Source: an uncultured Pelagibacteraceae bacterium (GTDB lineage: Bacteria > Pseudomonadota > Alphaproteobacteria > Pelagibacterales > Pelagibacteraceae). Taken from it: a stretch of DNA of 64,000 bases. The stretch is from positions 1-64,000 of the forward strand of contig CACPKA010000004.1 of NCBI GenBank assembly GCA_902634485.1, in the 5' to 3' direction. This document shows positions 20,414-30,494 of the stretch, one piece after another; position 1 is the stretch's first letter; each line of letters starts with the position of its first letter. The notes under the pieces are model-generated. The model had not been told where the DNA came from, searched no databases, and saw nothing but the letters and a program-made list of their open reading frames with translations. Both the position numbers and the translations under genes were made by a program.

Positions 20414-22285
20414 ATGAATAAAGATTTATTTTTTGATGTTGTTGTTATAGGAGGTGGCCATGCCGGATGTGAGGCAGCTACAGCATCTGCAAGATTAGGA
20501 GTAAATACAGCTTTGTTCACTCATGACATGAAAACAATTGGTGAAATGTCGTGCAATCCCGCAATTGGTGGTTTAGGTAAAGGGCATTTAGTAAGAGAGA
20601 TTGATGCGCTAGATGGAGTAATGGGAGAAGTAGCAGATAAATCTGGAATACAATTTAGGTTATTAAATAGAAGTAGAGGCCCAGCTGTCAGAGGACCAAG
20701 GACTCAATCTGATAGATCATTATATAAAAAATATATGCAAGAAAAACTTGTAAACTATTGTAATTTAAGCATTTTTTCTGATGCTGTAATAGGTTTTATA
20801 TTTAATAAAAATAGCGTAAATGGTTTCATTACAGAGCAGGGAAAGAAAGTTGTTTGCAAAAAATTAATTTTAACAACAGGGACTTTTTTAAACGGATTGA
20901 TACATGTTGGGGAAAAAAAAATTCCTGCTGGAAGAATAAATGAAAAACCTTCGATGGGACTAAGTGAACAGCTAAAAAAATATAATTTTAAAATTGGTAG
21001 ATTAAAAACTGGAACGCCACCTAGATTAGATTCTCGCACAATTAAATTTGATAATTTGGAAGAGCAGCTTGCAGATGACGATCCATATTTTTTTTCATTC
21101 CTAACTAAAAAAAATCTTAATGATCAAATATCATGTCGGATGACTTATACTAATGAGTCTGTACATAAAATTATATCAAAAAATATAAAACGAAGCGCAA
21201 TGTATTCGGGAAGCATTCAAGGTGTTGGCCCAAGATATTGCCCTTCAATAGAAGATAAGATTGTGAAATTTGCTGATAAAAAAAGACATCAAATTTTTTT
21301 AGAACCAGAAGGTTTAAATGATCATACTATATATCCAAATGGGATATCTACCTCACTTCCTGCAGACGTGCAGCAAGAAATATTTAGTAAAATCAATGGT
21401 TTAGAGAATGTAAAAATATTAATGCCAGGATATGCAATTGAGTATGATTTTGTTGATCCTAGAGAGCTCTTTTTAACATTGGAGACAAAAAAAATTAAAA
21501 ATTTATATTTAGCTGGTCAGATTAATGGAACTACAGGATATGAAGAAGCTGCTGCACAGGGCCTCATAGCTGGAGTAAATGCTGCTTTATCATTTAAAGA
21601 AAATGAACCATTTATTTTGGATAGGTCTGAGGCCTATATTGGAGTAATGATTGACGATTTGGTAACAAAAGGAGTTGCTGAGCCTTATAGAATGTTTACT
21701 TCTCGAGCTGAATATAGACTTTCCCTAAGATCTGATAATGCAGATATTAGACTAACTCAAAAAGGAATAAATATAGGTCTAGTACTTAATGATAGAAAAG
21801 TAATATTTAAGGAAAAACATTCAAAACTAAAGGAAATTCAAGATAAAATGGATAAATTGAAAATTACCCCAACAAAAGTTTCTAAATTTTCTATAAATAT
21901 AGCGAAAGACGGTGTTATGCGCAGTGCAAGTGAAATTTTAAGCCAAAAATCAGTTAATATGGATAAAATAAGGGAAATATGGCCTCAATTAAAGCATGTT
22001 TCACGTGAAATAGATGAACAATTAGAGATAAATTCTCATTATAGAGGTTATTTAAAGAAGCAAAATGCTGATATATTAGCTTTTAAACGAGATGAAAATC
22101 TTATCATACCAAAAGATATAAATTATGATAGTTTTTCTGGTCTTTCTAACGAAGTTAAGTCTAAATTTAAAAAAATAAAGCCTAAAACAATGGGACAAGC
22201 TTTGCGAATAGATGGAATTACTCCAGCGGCTGTATATATTTTGTTGTCTCACGTCAAAAGAAAGTCTATTAAGCATATAGCTTGA
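20414..22285 (+). CDS. mnmG: tRNA uridine 5-carboxymethylaminomethyl modification enzyme MnmG
   Basis: [56 protein letters not shown]. Confidence 0.98.
   Translation: MNKDLFFDVVVIGGGHAGCEAATASARLGVNTALFTHDMKTIGEMSCNPAIGGLGKGHLVREIDALDGVMGEVADKSGIQFRLLNRSRGPAVRGPRTQSDRSLYKKYMQEKLVNYCNLSIFSDAVIGFIFNKNSVNGFITEQGKKVVCKKLILTTGTFLNGLIHVGEKKIPAGRINEKPSMGLSEQLKKYNFKIGRLKTGTPPRLDSRTIKFDNLEEQLADDDPYFFSFLTKKNLNDQISCRMTYTNESVHKIISKNIKRSAMYSGSIQGVGPRYCPSIEDKIVKFADKKRHQIFLEPEGLNDHTIYPNGISTSLPADVQQEIFSKINGLENVKILMPGYAIEYDFVDPRELFLTLETKKIKNLYLAGQINGTTGYEEAAAQGLIAGVNAALSFKENEPFILDRSEAYIGVMIDDLVTKGVAEPYRMFTSRAEYRLSLRSDNADIRLTQKGINIGLVLNDRKVIFKEKHSKLKEIQDKMDKLKITPTKVSKFSINIAKDGVMRSASEILSQKSVNMDKIREIWPQLKHVSREIDEQLEINSHYRGYLKKQNADILAFKRDENLIIPKDINYDSFSGLSNEVKSKFKKIKPKTMGQALRIDGITPAAVYILLSHVKRKSIKHIA
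21997..22012. promoter_or_regulatory. parS: parS centromere-like site (one mismatch)
   Basis: TGTTTCACGTGAAATA versus consensus TGTTTCACGTGAAACA, within mnmG, about 0.9 kb from parA. Confidence 0.85.
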
Positions 22286-22926
22286 TTGATTCGAATTTTA
22301 TAAAAAACGCAAAAATTGGAACTCAAAATGTTTCACGTGAAACATTGGATCTACTAAAAAAATATAGCTTATCTATTTTAGAGAGAAATAAAGAGATAAA
22401 TTTAATAAGTTCAAATTCAGAAAAGTCAATAAATACAAGGCATATTTTGGATAGTGCGCAAGTAATTGATTTTATTGATAAAAATGAGATTAATATATGT
22501 ACTGATCTAGGGTCAGGAGCTGGTCTCCCAGGAATAGTCTTAGCTATTTTGATGAAATCAAAAAAACCTTTATTTAAAGTGATTTTTTATGAGAAGAGCT
22601 ATCACAAAAGCAATTTTTTAAAAGATATGTCAAAAAAATTTCAGCTCAATACAAAAATTTATCAAAAAAATATTTTTGAACAAAAAAATTTACAGACAGA
22701 TATTATAATTTCTAGAGCATTCAAACCCTTACCAATAGTTTTTGATATAGCGTTAAAAAATTTTAAAAAATTTAAATATATAATTTTATTTTTAGGAAAA
22801 GGTGGAAAGAAGATTTTAAATGAAGCATCTAATAAATGGAGTTTTGATTATGAAGAAAAGAAAAGTTTAACAAGTAATGACTCATTGGTGATAAAGATTT
22901 CAAACTTACAAAAAAAAAATGGATAA
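22282..22926 (+). CDS. rsmG: 16S rRNA (guanine527-N7)-methyltransferase RsmG (TTG start)
   Basis: [30 protein letters not shown]; between mnmG and parA. Confidence 0.95.
   Translation: MIDSNFIKNAKIGTQNVSRETLDLLKKYSLSILERNKEINLISSNSEKSINTRHILDSAQVIDFIDKNEINICTDLGSGAGLPGIVLAILMKSKKPLFKVIFYEKSYHKSNFLKDMSKKFQLNTKIYQKNIFEQKNLQTDIIISRAFKPLPIVFDIALKNFKKFKYIILFLGKGGKKILNEASNKWSFDYEEKKSLTSNDSLVIKISNLQKKNG
22329..22344. promoter_or_regulatory. parS: parS centromere-like site (perfect)
   Basis: TGTTTCACGTGAAACA exact 16-bp palindrome in the 5' end of rsmG. Confidence 0.95.
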
Positions 22927-23719
22927 AAAAATTATTTCAGTGATAAATCAAAAAGGTGGAGTAGGGAAGACGACTACTGTTATTAATTTAGCAGCAGGAT
23001 TATCAATGAAAGGAAAAAAAATTTTGGTAATTGATCTTGATCCACAAGGTAATGCAACAACAGGACTTGGTTTGTCCAATACGGAAAACTCAGATGACAC
23101 AATTTATAGCGTGTTGAATGGAAATAAAAAAATCTCAGAAGTAATTCAATCAACTAAGTTTCAAAATTTAAATTTAATCACTTCTAACGTAGATCTTTCG
23201 GGTTTAGAGGTAGAGACAGCGGGTGACAGCCGAAGAGCATTCAAACTAAAGGACGAATTAGCCTCTATTTTACATGATTCTGGGTCATCCTATGATTATA
23301 TACTTATAGACTGCCCTCCATCTCTGAGTCTTCTTACAATTATGGCATTGGTTGCCTCTGATGCACTTGTGGTTCCCCTTCAAACAGAATTTTTTGCTCT
23401 TGAAGGCTTAACTCAGCTAATGAAGACTATCCAGAGGATAAAATCAAACTTAAATTCATCTTTAGATATTCGCGGTATACTTCTTACAATGTATGATAAG
23501 AGAAATAAGCTCTCTGGTGAAGTAGAACAAGAGGCTAGAAATTATTTTAAAGAAAAAGTTTATGTTACAGTGGTTCCGAGGAACGTCAGATTATCCGAAG
23601 CACCATCTCACGGAGTTCCAGTATTGCTTTATGATAAGACTTGTCCAGGCAGTAAAGCCTACTTCAGTTTTGCGGACGAATTTTTAAATCAAGATAAACC
23701 AGTTGAGAGTGCGGCATGA
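22919..23719 (+). CDS. parA: chromosome partitioning ATPase ParA/Soj
   Basis: ISVINQKGGVGKTTTVINLAAGLS, DLDPQGNATTGLGL. Confidence 0.98.
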   Translation: MDKKIISVINQKGGVGKTTTVINLAAGLSMKGKKILVIDLDPQGNATTGLGLSNTENSDDTIYSVLNGNKKISEVIQSTKFQNLNLITSNVDLSGLEVETAGDSRRAFKLKDELASILHDSGSSYDYILIDCPPSLSLLTIMALVASDALVVPLQTEFFALEGLTQLMKTIQRIKSNLNSSLDIRGILLTMYDKRNKLSGEVEQEARNYFKEKVYVTVVPRNVRLSEAPSHGVPVLLYDKTCPGSKAYFSFADEFLNQDKPVESAA

Positions 23720-24567
23720 TTAATCCATTCAAATCAAAAAAAGGTTTAGGTAGAGGTTTGTCTTCTTTAATTGGTGATACTGAAGTTAAAGTAAGTAGTA
23801 ATAAAATTTTAATTAGCTCAATACTTCCAAATAAATATCAACCAAGAAAAAAATTCGAAAAACAAGCTTTAGAAGAACTTTCAAATTCAATAAAGGAAAG
23901 AGGAATAATCCAGCCTTTAATAGTAAGAAAATCAGATGAACAAAGTAGTAAGTATGAGCTTATTGCTGGTGAAAGAAGATGGCAAGCAGCACAGCATGCC
24001 GGATTACATGATGTTCCGGTAGTAGTTGTAGAAGCTGATAATCTAAAATCCTTAGAGTTAGCAATAGTTGAAAACGTTCAAAGAAAAGATTTAAATTGCA
24101 TTGAAGAAGCAGGTGGATATCAAAGATTAATAGATGATTTTGGTTATGATCATGAAAAGGTTGGAAAATTTATTGGCAAAAGCAGAAGTCATATTTCTAA
24201 CTGTCTAAGATTATTGACTTTGCCTATAGAAGTAATTGAACTGTTAGAAAATGATAAACTTTCTCAAGGACACGCCAAAGTTTTAGTTGGCTTAGAAAAT
24301 GCTCATTTTTTGGCTAAAAAAATATTAGATAAAAAACTATCAGTAAGACAAGCAGAAGCACTAGTCAAAATTTTTAAAAAAAATAAAATTCCTAGATTTA
24401 AAACACATGATCCTAATTTAAATAATCTAGAAAATTCTTTAAAAGATAAGATTGGAATAAATGTTCATATTAAAAATAAAAAAAATAATTCAGGCTCTAT
24501 ATCATTTGAATATAAAGATATAGATCAACTTAATAGAATAATACAAGTTATAAAATTAAATTATTAA
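23716..24567 (+). CDS. parB: chromosome partitioning protein ParB
   Basis: GLGRGLSSLIGD, PNKYQPRKKFE, GERRWQAAQHAG, VENVQRKDLN; HTH. Confidence 0.97.
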   Translation: MINPFKSKKGLGRGLSSLIGDTEVKVSSNKILISSILPNKYQPRKKFEKQALEELSNSIKERGIIQPLIVRKSDEQSSKYELIAGERRWQAAQHAGLHDVPVVVVEADNLKSLELAIVENVQRKDLNCIEEAGGYQRLIDDFGYDHEKVGKFIGKSRSHISNCLRLLTLPIEVIELLENDKLSQGHAKVLVGLENAHFLAKKILDKKLSVRQAEALVKIFKKNKIPRFKTHDPNLNNLENSLKDKIGINVHIKNKKNNSGSISFEYKDIDQLNRIIQVIKLNY

Positions 24568-25550
24568 TTTTTGGTTTGGTCTATTATAAAATTGGATAAA
24601 ATATTTAACGAATTAGATGAGTTTTTTTTAATAAGTAATTCAGTCTCACTTATTTCTGTAATCATATTGTTTATTTTTTCTAGAGACCAATAACCTAATT
24701 GTTTTTTAACTATTTCTTTATCTTTCCAAAAAATAGGAGGCTTAAAATATGTGATTGCTTCATCAATATTTTTTTTTAATCTCATCTCTTCTTGAAGTTT
24801 AAGTATTCTTTTAGCTTTAATTAAAAGTGTTCTAATAATTAATATACAATCGTCATTTGAGTAATTATTTTCATTTAAAATATTTACAGTTTTTTTTATA
24901 TTCTTTGATAAGCAACTATCTGATAGTTCAGAAGCATTATAATTTTCAGCAAGATTTGTAAGTTCTAAGATTTCTTCTATATTAACTTTTTCTTTATTTT
25001 TTGAAAAAATTTCTATTTTTTGAAGTTCATTATTTAAATTTTCTCTATTACCTCTGCATCTTTCAATTAATAAATTGATTGTTTGCTGAGATATAAATAA
25101 TTTTTTTTTTTTAAAAAAATTGTCTGCTATAAATTTAAGTGTTTGCGAATTATCTGCATAAAAAGCCATAGAAACAGCATTTTTATCTTTTTCAAAGAAA
25201 TTTCTTAATTTAGATTTTTTCTCCAATATATTACTTGAGCAAATTATTTTTATGTCTTCTATTGTTTTAAGAGATATTTCCTCAATAATATCTTTTAATT
25301 TATCACTTGCTCTAGAGATAATTATAAGTTTTTCATTTTCAAAAAAAGATTTAGATAGAATACTATTAAAAAAATCATCCTTTTTTTCTAATATTTCTTT
25401 TTCATCATATCTGTATATTTTATTTGGATAATTTTTTTCAAAATTATTTTTAATAATTTCGTTTTTATATCCTTCATTTTCTCCATAAAAGAGAAATAAA
25501 TTATATTTTTTTAAATTAATTTTATTGATTTCAAATACTTTATGTATCAT
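24564..25550 (-). CDS. holA: DNA polymerase III delta subunit
   Basis: FLFYGENEGYKNEIIKNNF, LLIERCRGNRENLNNELQKIEIFS; adjacent to lptE and leuS. Confidence 0.88.
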   Translation of the reverse strand: MIHKVFEINKINLKKYNLFLFYGENEGYKNEIIKNNFEKNYPNKIYRYDEKEILEKKDDFFNSILSKSFFENEKLIIISRASDKLKDIIEEISLKTIEDIKIICSSNILEKKSKLRNFFEKDKNAVSMAFYADNSQTLKFIADNFFKKKKLFISQQTINLLIERCRGNRENLNNELQKIEIFSKNKEKVNIEEILELTNLAENYNASELSDSCLSKNIKKTVNILNENNYSNDDCILIIRTLLIKAKRILKLQEEMRLKKNIDEAITYFKPPIFWKDKEIVKKQLGYWSLEKINNMITEISETELLIKKNSSNSLNILSNFIIDQTKN

Positions 25551-26020
25551 TTTATAGAATATAGATGTTCAATAATATCTTGAGATAATTTAGAAACAAT
25601 ATTTTTTCTAATATTTTGTTCATATTGTTTTAACTGAAATTTACTTGATTTATTTTTATACTCAAAACTATGGTCAAAATTTCTTTTATTTATTATTTTT
25701 TTATTTTTAAATATTTCAAGGTTAATAAGTATCTTCATATTAAATACTTCAGGATTTCCCTTTTTATTTTTTGAAGTAGTTGTTATTATTTTTGAAGAAT
25801 TAATACTTAAATCATACATTGTTTCTTTTGAATCAATGTTTGTAAAATTTATTAAATTATTTTTTAAACTTTGGTTAATATCATTAACTCCAGAAAAAGT
25901 GATACTACTTATTGAAAAATTATATTTATTTTCAAGTTTTTTTTTCGAATAGATTGGTTCATAACCACAACTTAATAGAAAAAATAAACTAATTACTATA
26001 ATAATTTTTTTTATATTCAT
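25547..26020 (-). CDS. lptE: LPS assembly lipoprotein LptE-like
   Basis: Lipoprotein signal FFLLSCGYEPIYS; conserved position between leuS and holA. Confidence 0.75.
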   Translation of the reverse strand: MNIKKIIIVISLFFLLSCGYEPIYSKKKLENKYNFSISSITFSGVNDINQSLKNNLINFTNIDSKETMYDLSINSSKIITTTSKNKKGNPEVFNMKILINLEIFKNKKIINKRNFDHSFEYKNKSSKFQLKQYEQNIRKNIVSKLSQDIIEHLYSIK

Positions 26021-28566
26021 TATTTAATAATTAAATTTAGCAGCTTATCCTTAATAAAAATACGTTTAATATTTTTGCTGTTATCAATAAATTTCTTAAT
26101 TTTTAAGTCATCTTTTAGGATGTTCATTAGATCTTCTTCTGTAATTCCTTTTTTACAATTAACAATTGATCTTTTCTTTCCATTAATTTGTATTACAATA
26201 TTTAATTCATCATCAATAAGAAATTTTTTATTTACTGGAGGCCATTCAACCCTATGATTAATATTAAGTTCTTTTAAGCATTCCGAAGCAAAATGAGGAA
26301 TTATTGGGAATAAAATAGCTAAGATCTTTTTATAGTTTTCTAATAGAATCTCATTATTTATTGGCTGATCTATTTTCTTATTTAAAAAATTATAGGTTTC
26401 GTAAATATTTGCAATAATTACATTATAATTGAATTTTTCTAAATTAAGATTAATTTTATTAATTAATTGGTTGGTAAATTTTAAAATCTCTAAAGAATTT
26501 TTATCTGATTTTTCCTTATTTTTTAATTTATTTTTTATTTTTTCATTTAATATCCAAAATTTTTGGATAAATTTATAACAAGCTACCATTCCTTGGTCTG
26601 ACCATTGAACATCTTTTTCTGGCGGACTATCAGACAACATAAATAATCTAACTGAATCTGCACCATAATTTTCAATAATTTTTTCAGGGTCAATCGTATT
26701 TTTTTTTGATTTTGACATTGATTCAGATGGTCCAACCATTACCTTTTTTGAAGGATCTTTTTTGATAAAATAATTTTTATTATCTTTAGTGTCAATTTCT
26801 TCTGGACTAAGCCATTTATTATTTTCATCTTTGTATGTCTCGTGACAAACCATTCCTTGAGTAAATAATCCTTGAAATGGTTCTGTTATACCAAATTTAT
26901 CGTTTTTATAGTTTAGGGCCATAGTAAAAAATCTTGAATAAAGTAAATGTAATATAGCATGCTCCACTCCACCAATGTATTGATCAACTGGCATCCAATA
27001 CTTCATTTCTTCATAATCAAAACCATAATCTTTGCTATTTGGTGAACAAAATCTAATGAAGTACCAAGATGAATCAACAAAAGTGTCTAGTGTATCAGTC
27101 TCTCTAATTAAATCTTTTCCATTAATTTTAATTTTTTTCCACTCTGTTTCTCCATCAAGTGGATTACCTTTAGAATTTAAATTTATATTATCAGGTAATT
27201 TTACTGGTAGATTATTTTTTGGAATTGGAAAAACATTTCCATCTCTATCATATGCCATTGGTATAGGACACCCCCAGTATCTTTGTCTTGAAACACCCCA
27301 ATCCTTCAATCTAAAATTTATTTTTTTTTTTCCTAATTTTTTACTTTCCAGGATCTCTATTGTTTTTATTATTGATTCTTCTGGTACTTTTAAACCATTT
27401 AAATAATTTGAATTTATAATTATCCCAGGCCCAGTGTATGCTTCTTTTTTAATTTTAAATTTATCGTCTTCATCTTCTGGTCTCACTACAGTTGTTATGT
27501 TTAAACTGTATTTGATTGCAAAATCTAAATCTCTTTGATCGTGTGCAGGGCACCCAAAAACTGCTCCAAAACCATAATCCATTAAAACAAAGTTTGCGAA
27601 ATATACAGGCACTTTTTGTTTTTGGTCTAGAGGATTTATTGCAAATAAGCTTGTTTTAAAACCAATTTTTTCACCGAGAGCAATAGATTCTTCTGTTGTT
27701 CCTGTTTTTGAACACTCTTCTCTGAATTTAATAAATTCTTGATTTTTGAGAAAATATTTAGAAATAGGATGATCAACCGAAACAGCTAAAAATGACATAC
27801 CAAATAAAGTATCAGGTCTTGTTGTAAAACATTTAATTTCACTAACAGGCAGGTCTCCTTCTATTTTGAAATCAATTTCGCACCCAAAGGATTTACCTAT
27901 CCAATTTTTTTGCATAGTTTTGACTTTAAGTGGCCAATTATTCAGCTTATCTAGACCACTAAGAAGTTCTTCAGAAAATTTTGAAATATTAAAAAACCAC
28001 TGATTTAATTTTTTTCTTTCTACTATAGCTCCTGATCTCCATCCTTTACCATCTATTACTTGCTCATTTGCTAATACAGTTTGTTCGACAGGATCCCAAT
28101 TAACATAATTTTCTTTCCTATAAACTAAACCTTTTTCGTACAATTCAATGAAAAAAAGTTGTTGATGCTTATAATATTCTTCAGAACAAGTAGATATTTC
28201 TCTATCCCAATCTAATGAAAGTCCCATTTTTTTTAATTGATTTTTCATTGTTAAAATATTGGACTCAGTCCAATCTTTTGGATGAAGATTATTTTCTCTT
28301 GCAGCATTTTCAGCAGGTAATCCAAAAGAATCCCAACCCATTGGATGTAATACATTGTAACCCTGCATAGATTTAATTCTGGCTAAAACGTCTCCTATTG
28401 TATAATTTCTAACATGTCCCATATGAATTTTACCTGATGGATAAGGAAACATTTCTAAGCAATAAAATTTTTTTTTATTTTTATCTAATTTTACTTTATT
28501 AAAATTATTTTCTTCCCAGTATTTCTGCCACTTTTTTTCAATCGTTTTAAAATTATATCTTTCCAT
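26020..28566 (-). CDS. leuS: leucyl-tRNA synthetase
   Basis: [57 protein letters not shown]. Confidence 0.99.
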   Translation of the reverse strand: MERYNFKTIEKKWQKYWEENNFNKVKLDKNKKKFYCLEMFPYPSGKIHMGHVRNYTIGDVLARIKSMQGYNVLHPMGWDSFGLPAENAARENNLHPKDWTESNILTMKNQLKKMGLSLDWDREISTCSEEYYKHQQLFFIELYEKGLVYRKENYVNWDPVEQTVLANEQVIDGKGWRSGAIVERKKLNQWFFNISKFSEELLSGLDKLNNWPLKVKTMQKNWIGKSFGCEIDFKIEGDLPVSEIKCFTTRPDTLFGMSFLAVSVDHPISKYFLKNQEFIKFREECSKTGTTEESIALGEKIGFKTSLFAINPLDQKQKVPVYFANFVLMDYGFGAVFGCPAHDQRDLDFAIKYSLNITTVVRPEDEDDKFKIKKEAYTGPGIIINSNYLNGLKVPEESIIKTIEILESKKLGKKKINFRLKDWGVSRQRYWGCPIPMAYDRDGNVFPIPKNNLPVKLPDNINLNSKGNPLDGETEWKKIKINGKDLIRETDTLDTFVDSSWYFIRFCSPNSKDYGFDYEEMKYWMPVDQYIGGVEHAILHLLYSRFFTMALNYKNDKFGITEPFQGLFTQGMVCHETYKDENNKWLSPEEIDTKDNKNYFIKKDPSKKVMVGPSESMSKSKKNTIDPEKIIENYGADSVRLFMLSDSPPEKDVQWSDQGMVACYKFIQKFWILNEKIKNKLKNKEKSDKNSLEILKFTNQLINKINLNLEKFNYNVIIANIYETYNFLNKKIDQPINNEILLENYKKILAILFPIIPHFASECLKELNINHRVEWPPVNKKFLIDDELNIVIQINGKKRSIVNCKKGITEEDLMNILKDDLKIKKFIDNSKNIKRIFIKDKLLNLIIK

Positions 28567-28617
28567 TTTTTTAATATTTAAGTATTTAAAAAAAATTATT
28601 TAAGTGATTTTGTTAAA

Positions 28618-29214
28618 TTAATCTTTACCATCTGGTCTACCAGCCCCTGTAGGACTATAATCTGGATCTTTGCTTCTTTCAGCATTTTCTATTATTGCAG
28701 CTTTTTTTAATATTGCTAATTTAATTTCTTGCCCAAGAGTTGTGTTATCTTGAATAACTTTACAATCTTCTTTTTGAGTTGTTTTACAAACTTTTTTATG
28801 AATAATTATTTTTAAACCATCTGCTCTTATTTCATTAGATAAAAATCTAACAGTAATTTTGATTGGATCTTGGTCAGAGTTTTCACTAAACCAATCCGTA
28901 ATAATAACTCCACCTGAATAATCTACATTTGATAAAGGTGTAAATTCCAAAAGCTCCAAGGATGCACGCCACATTTCATTTGATGATGCAAACTGAAAGT
29001 TTCCTGATCCTTTTCTTCCTTCGATCGCTCCCATTACTCTAAAGCCTCTGCCTTCTTGTATGTTTTTTTGTCTTTTGTCGGCTGGATTTCCTGGAATTTT
29101 TCTTAGATCAACTTTTTTTGGTTTTAATGCATTGCATGATGTCAAAAAAAAAGGAATCAAAATAATAATTAATAAATAATTTAATGATTTTGCTTTAAAA
29201 ATGTTGATTTTCAT
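28618..29214 (-). CDS. DUF3576-like lipoprotein
   Basis: Lipoprotein signal FFLTSCNALKPKK; SSNEMWRASLELLEFTPLSNVDYSGGVIITDWF; conserved upstream of leuS in alphaproteobacteria. Confidence 0.65.
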   Translation of the reverse strand: MKINIFKAKSLNYLLIIILIPFFLTSCNALKPKKVDLRKIPGNPADKRQKNIQEGRGFRVMGAIEGRKGSGNFQFASSNEMWRASLELLEFTPLSNVDYSGGVIITDWFSENSDQDPIKITVRFLSNEIRADGLKIIIHKKVCKTTQKEDCKVIQDNTTLGQEIKLAILKKAAIIENAERSKDPDYSPTGAGRPDGKD

Positions 29215-29357
29215 AATGTTTTATAGGTTTGATTATCATAAAAGTAATGGCATAAAAAAGATATATTTTAGTGGTATTTTTGCAACACTTTAAGAAAATA
29301 TTACAATTTATACTAATTTTCCTAATAAAATATGGCTTTTCTGATAATTTCCTCACT

Positions 29358-29379
29358 GTCTGTTAATTATTTAACAGAC
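29358..29379. repeat. perfect 9-bp inverted repeat in the porin leader
   Basis: GTCTGTTAA (29358-29366) TTAT TTAACAGAC (29371-29379), about 45 bp upstream of the porin ATG. Confidence 0.7.
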
Positions 29380-29423
29380 TTAATTATTAATTAATTAATA
29401 AACAAACAAATAGGAGAAAAACT

Positions 29424-30434
29424 ATGATTAACTGGAAAAAAGCTGGATTAACAGCTCTTGCTGGTTCTTTAGTAGCGACTTCTGCATTTGCTGGTGCTGT
29501 TTCAGTTAGTGGTACTGCTAACATAACATATACTGCAAACGGTGGTCTAGAAGATACTGGTGAAGCTGATGAAGGCGGTAATCACGATGGTAACAGATGG
29601 GGATTAAATAAATCTCTATCATTCAGTGGATCTGGAGAAATGGATAACGGTTGGACTGTTTCTGTTTCACAAACATTGAAAGATGGTAGCTCTACTGGTC
29701 TAGGTATGACTATTGATATGGGCGACATGGGTTCATTGAACTATGAAGCTGATACAGGTGCTAGAGGTATCGGTAAAATTAAAGATATGATGCCAACAGC
29801 TGACGAAGATGTTGGAAATGGTATCGACGTTGACGGTTCAGGTACTGCAGGTGGTCTATCAGGTACTGTATCTGGTGGAACTCAAGGTTTCCATTACTCT
29901 AAAACTGTAAGCGACATGATTGAGATCGGTGTAGGTTATGCACCTAAGTCTCAAGCTGGTGGAGCTAACGGTGGTGTTAGTGGTACTGGTGCTGGAGAGT
30001 CAAACGTTTCAGGTTTCGTTAAAATTGATCCAATGGATGGTTTAGAAATCGGTGTTGGAGTTGGTGAAGCTAACTCTAGCGTTGCTGCTAAAACTGACGA
30101 CCATATGACAGTTTACGCAACTTACGTTTGGGGTAATGCTACTATAGGATACCAACTTAGTGATAAAGACTCATCAGCAACTGCTACAGGATCTGATGAC
30201 GAACAAACTAGATGGGGTATTTTATACGCAGTTAACGATGAAATGTCTGTTTCATACCAAAATCACGTGAATGACAACGGTACAGCAACTGATGAAGAAG
30301 CTGTTGGTTGGTCTGCATCTTACACAAGTGGTGGAATGACTTTCAAAGTTCACAGAAATAGTGCTGACGATGTATCAAACGCTACATCTAATGAATCAGA
30401 ACACACTGAAGTTGGTGTGACTTTTGCATTCTAA
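29424..30434 (+). CDS. outer-membrane porin
   Basis: Signal peptide MINWKKAGLTALAGSLVATSAFA, alternating beta-barrel strands, terminal EVGVTFAF; SD aggag; GC-richer, codon-biased ORF; strong terminator. Confidence 0.88.
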   Translation: MINWKKAGLTALAGSLVATSAFAGAVSVSGTANITYTANGGLEDTGEADEGGNHDGNRWGLNKSLSFSGSGEMDNGWTVSVSQTLKDGSSTGLGMTIDMGDMGSLNYEADTGARGIGKIKDMMPTADEDVGNGIDVDGSGTAGGLSGTVSGGTQGFHYSKTVSDMIEIGVGYAPKSQAGGANGGVSGTGAGESNVSGFVKIDPMDGLEIGVGVGEANSSVAAKTDDHMTVYATYVWGNATIGYQLSDKDSSATATGSDDEQTRWGILYAVNDEMSVSYQNHVNDNGTATDEEAVGWSASYTSGGMTFKVHRNSADDVSNATSNESEHTEVGVTFAF

Positions 30435-30458
30435 TTAGTTAGACTAGTAAACAAAATT

Positions 30459-30494
30459 AAAGGCCCTGTAATTATTACGGGGCCTTTTTTTTTT
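30459..30494 (+). terminator. intrinsic terminator of the porin gene
   Basis: AAAGGCCCTGTAA-TTA-TTACGGGGCCTTT 13-bp stem (one G-U) followed by a T tract. Confidence 0.92.
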
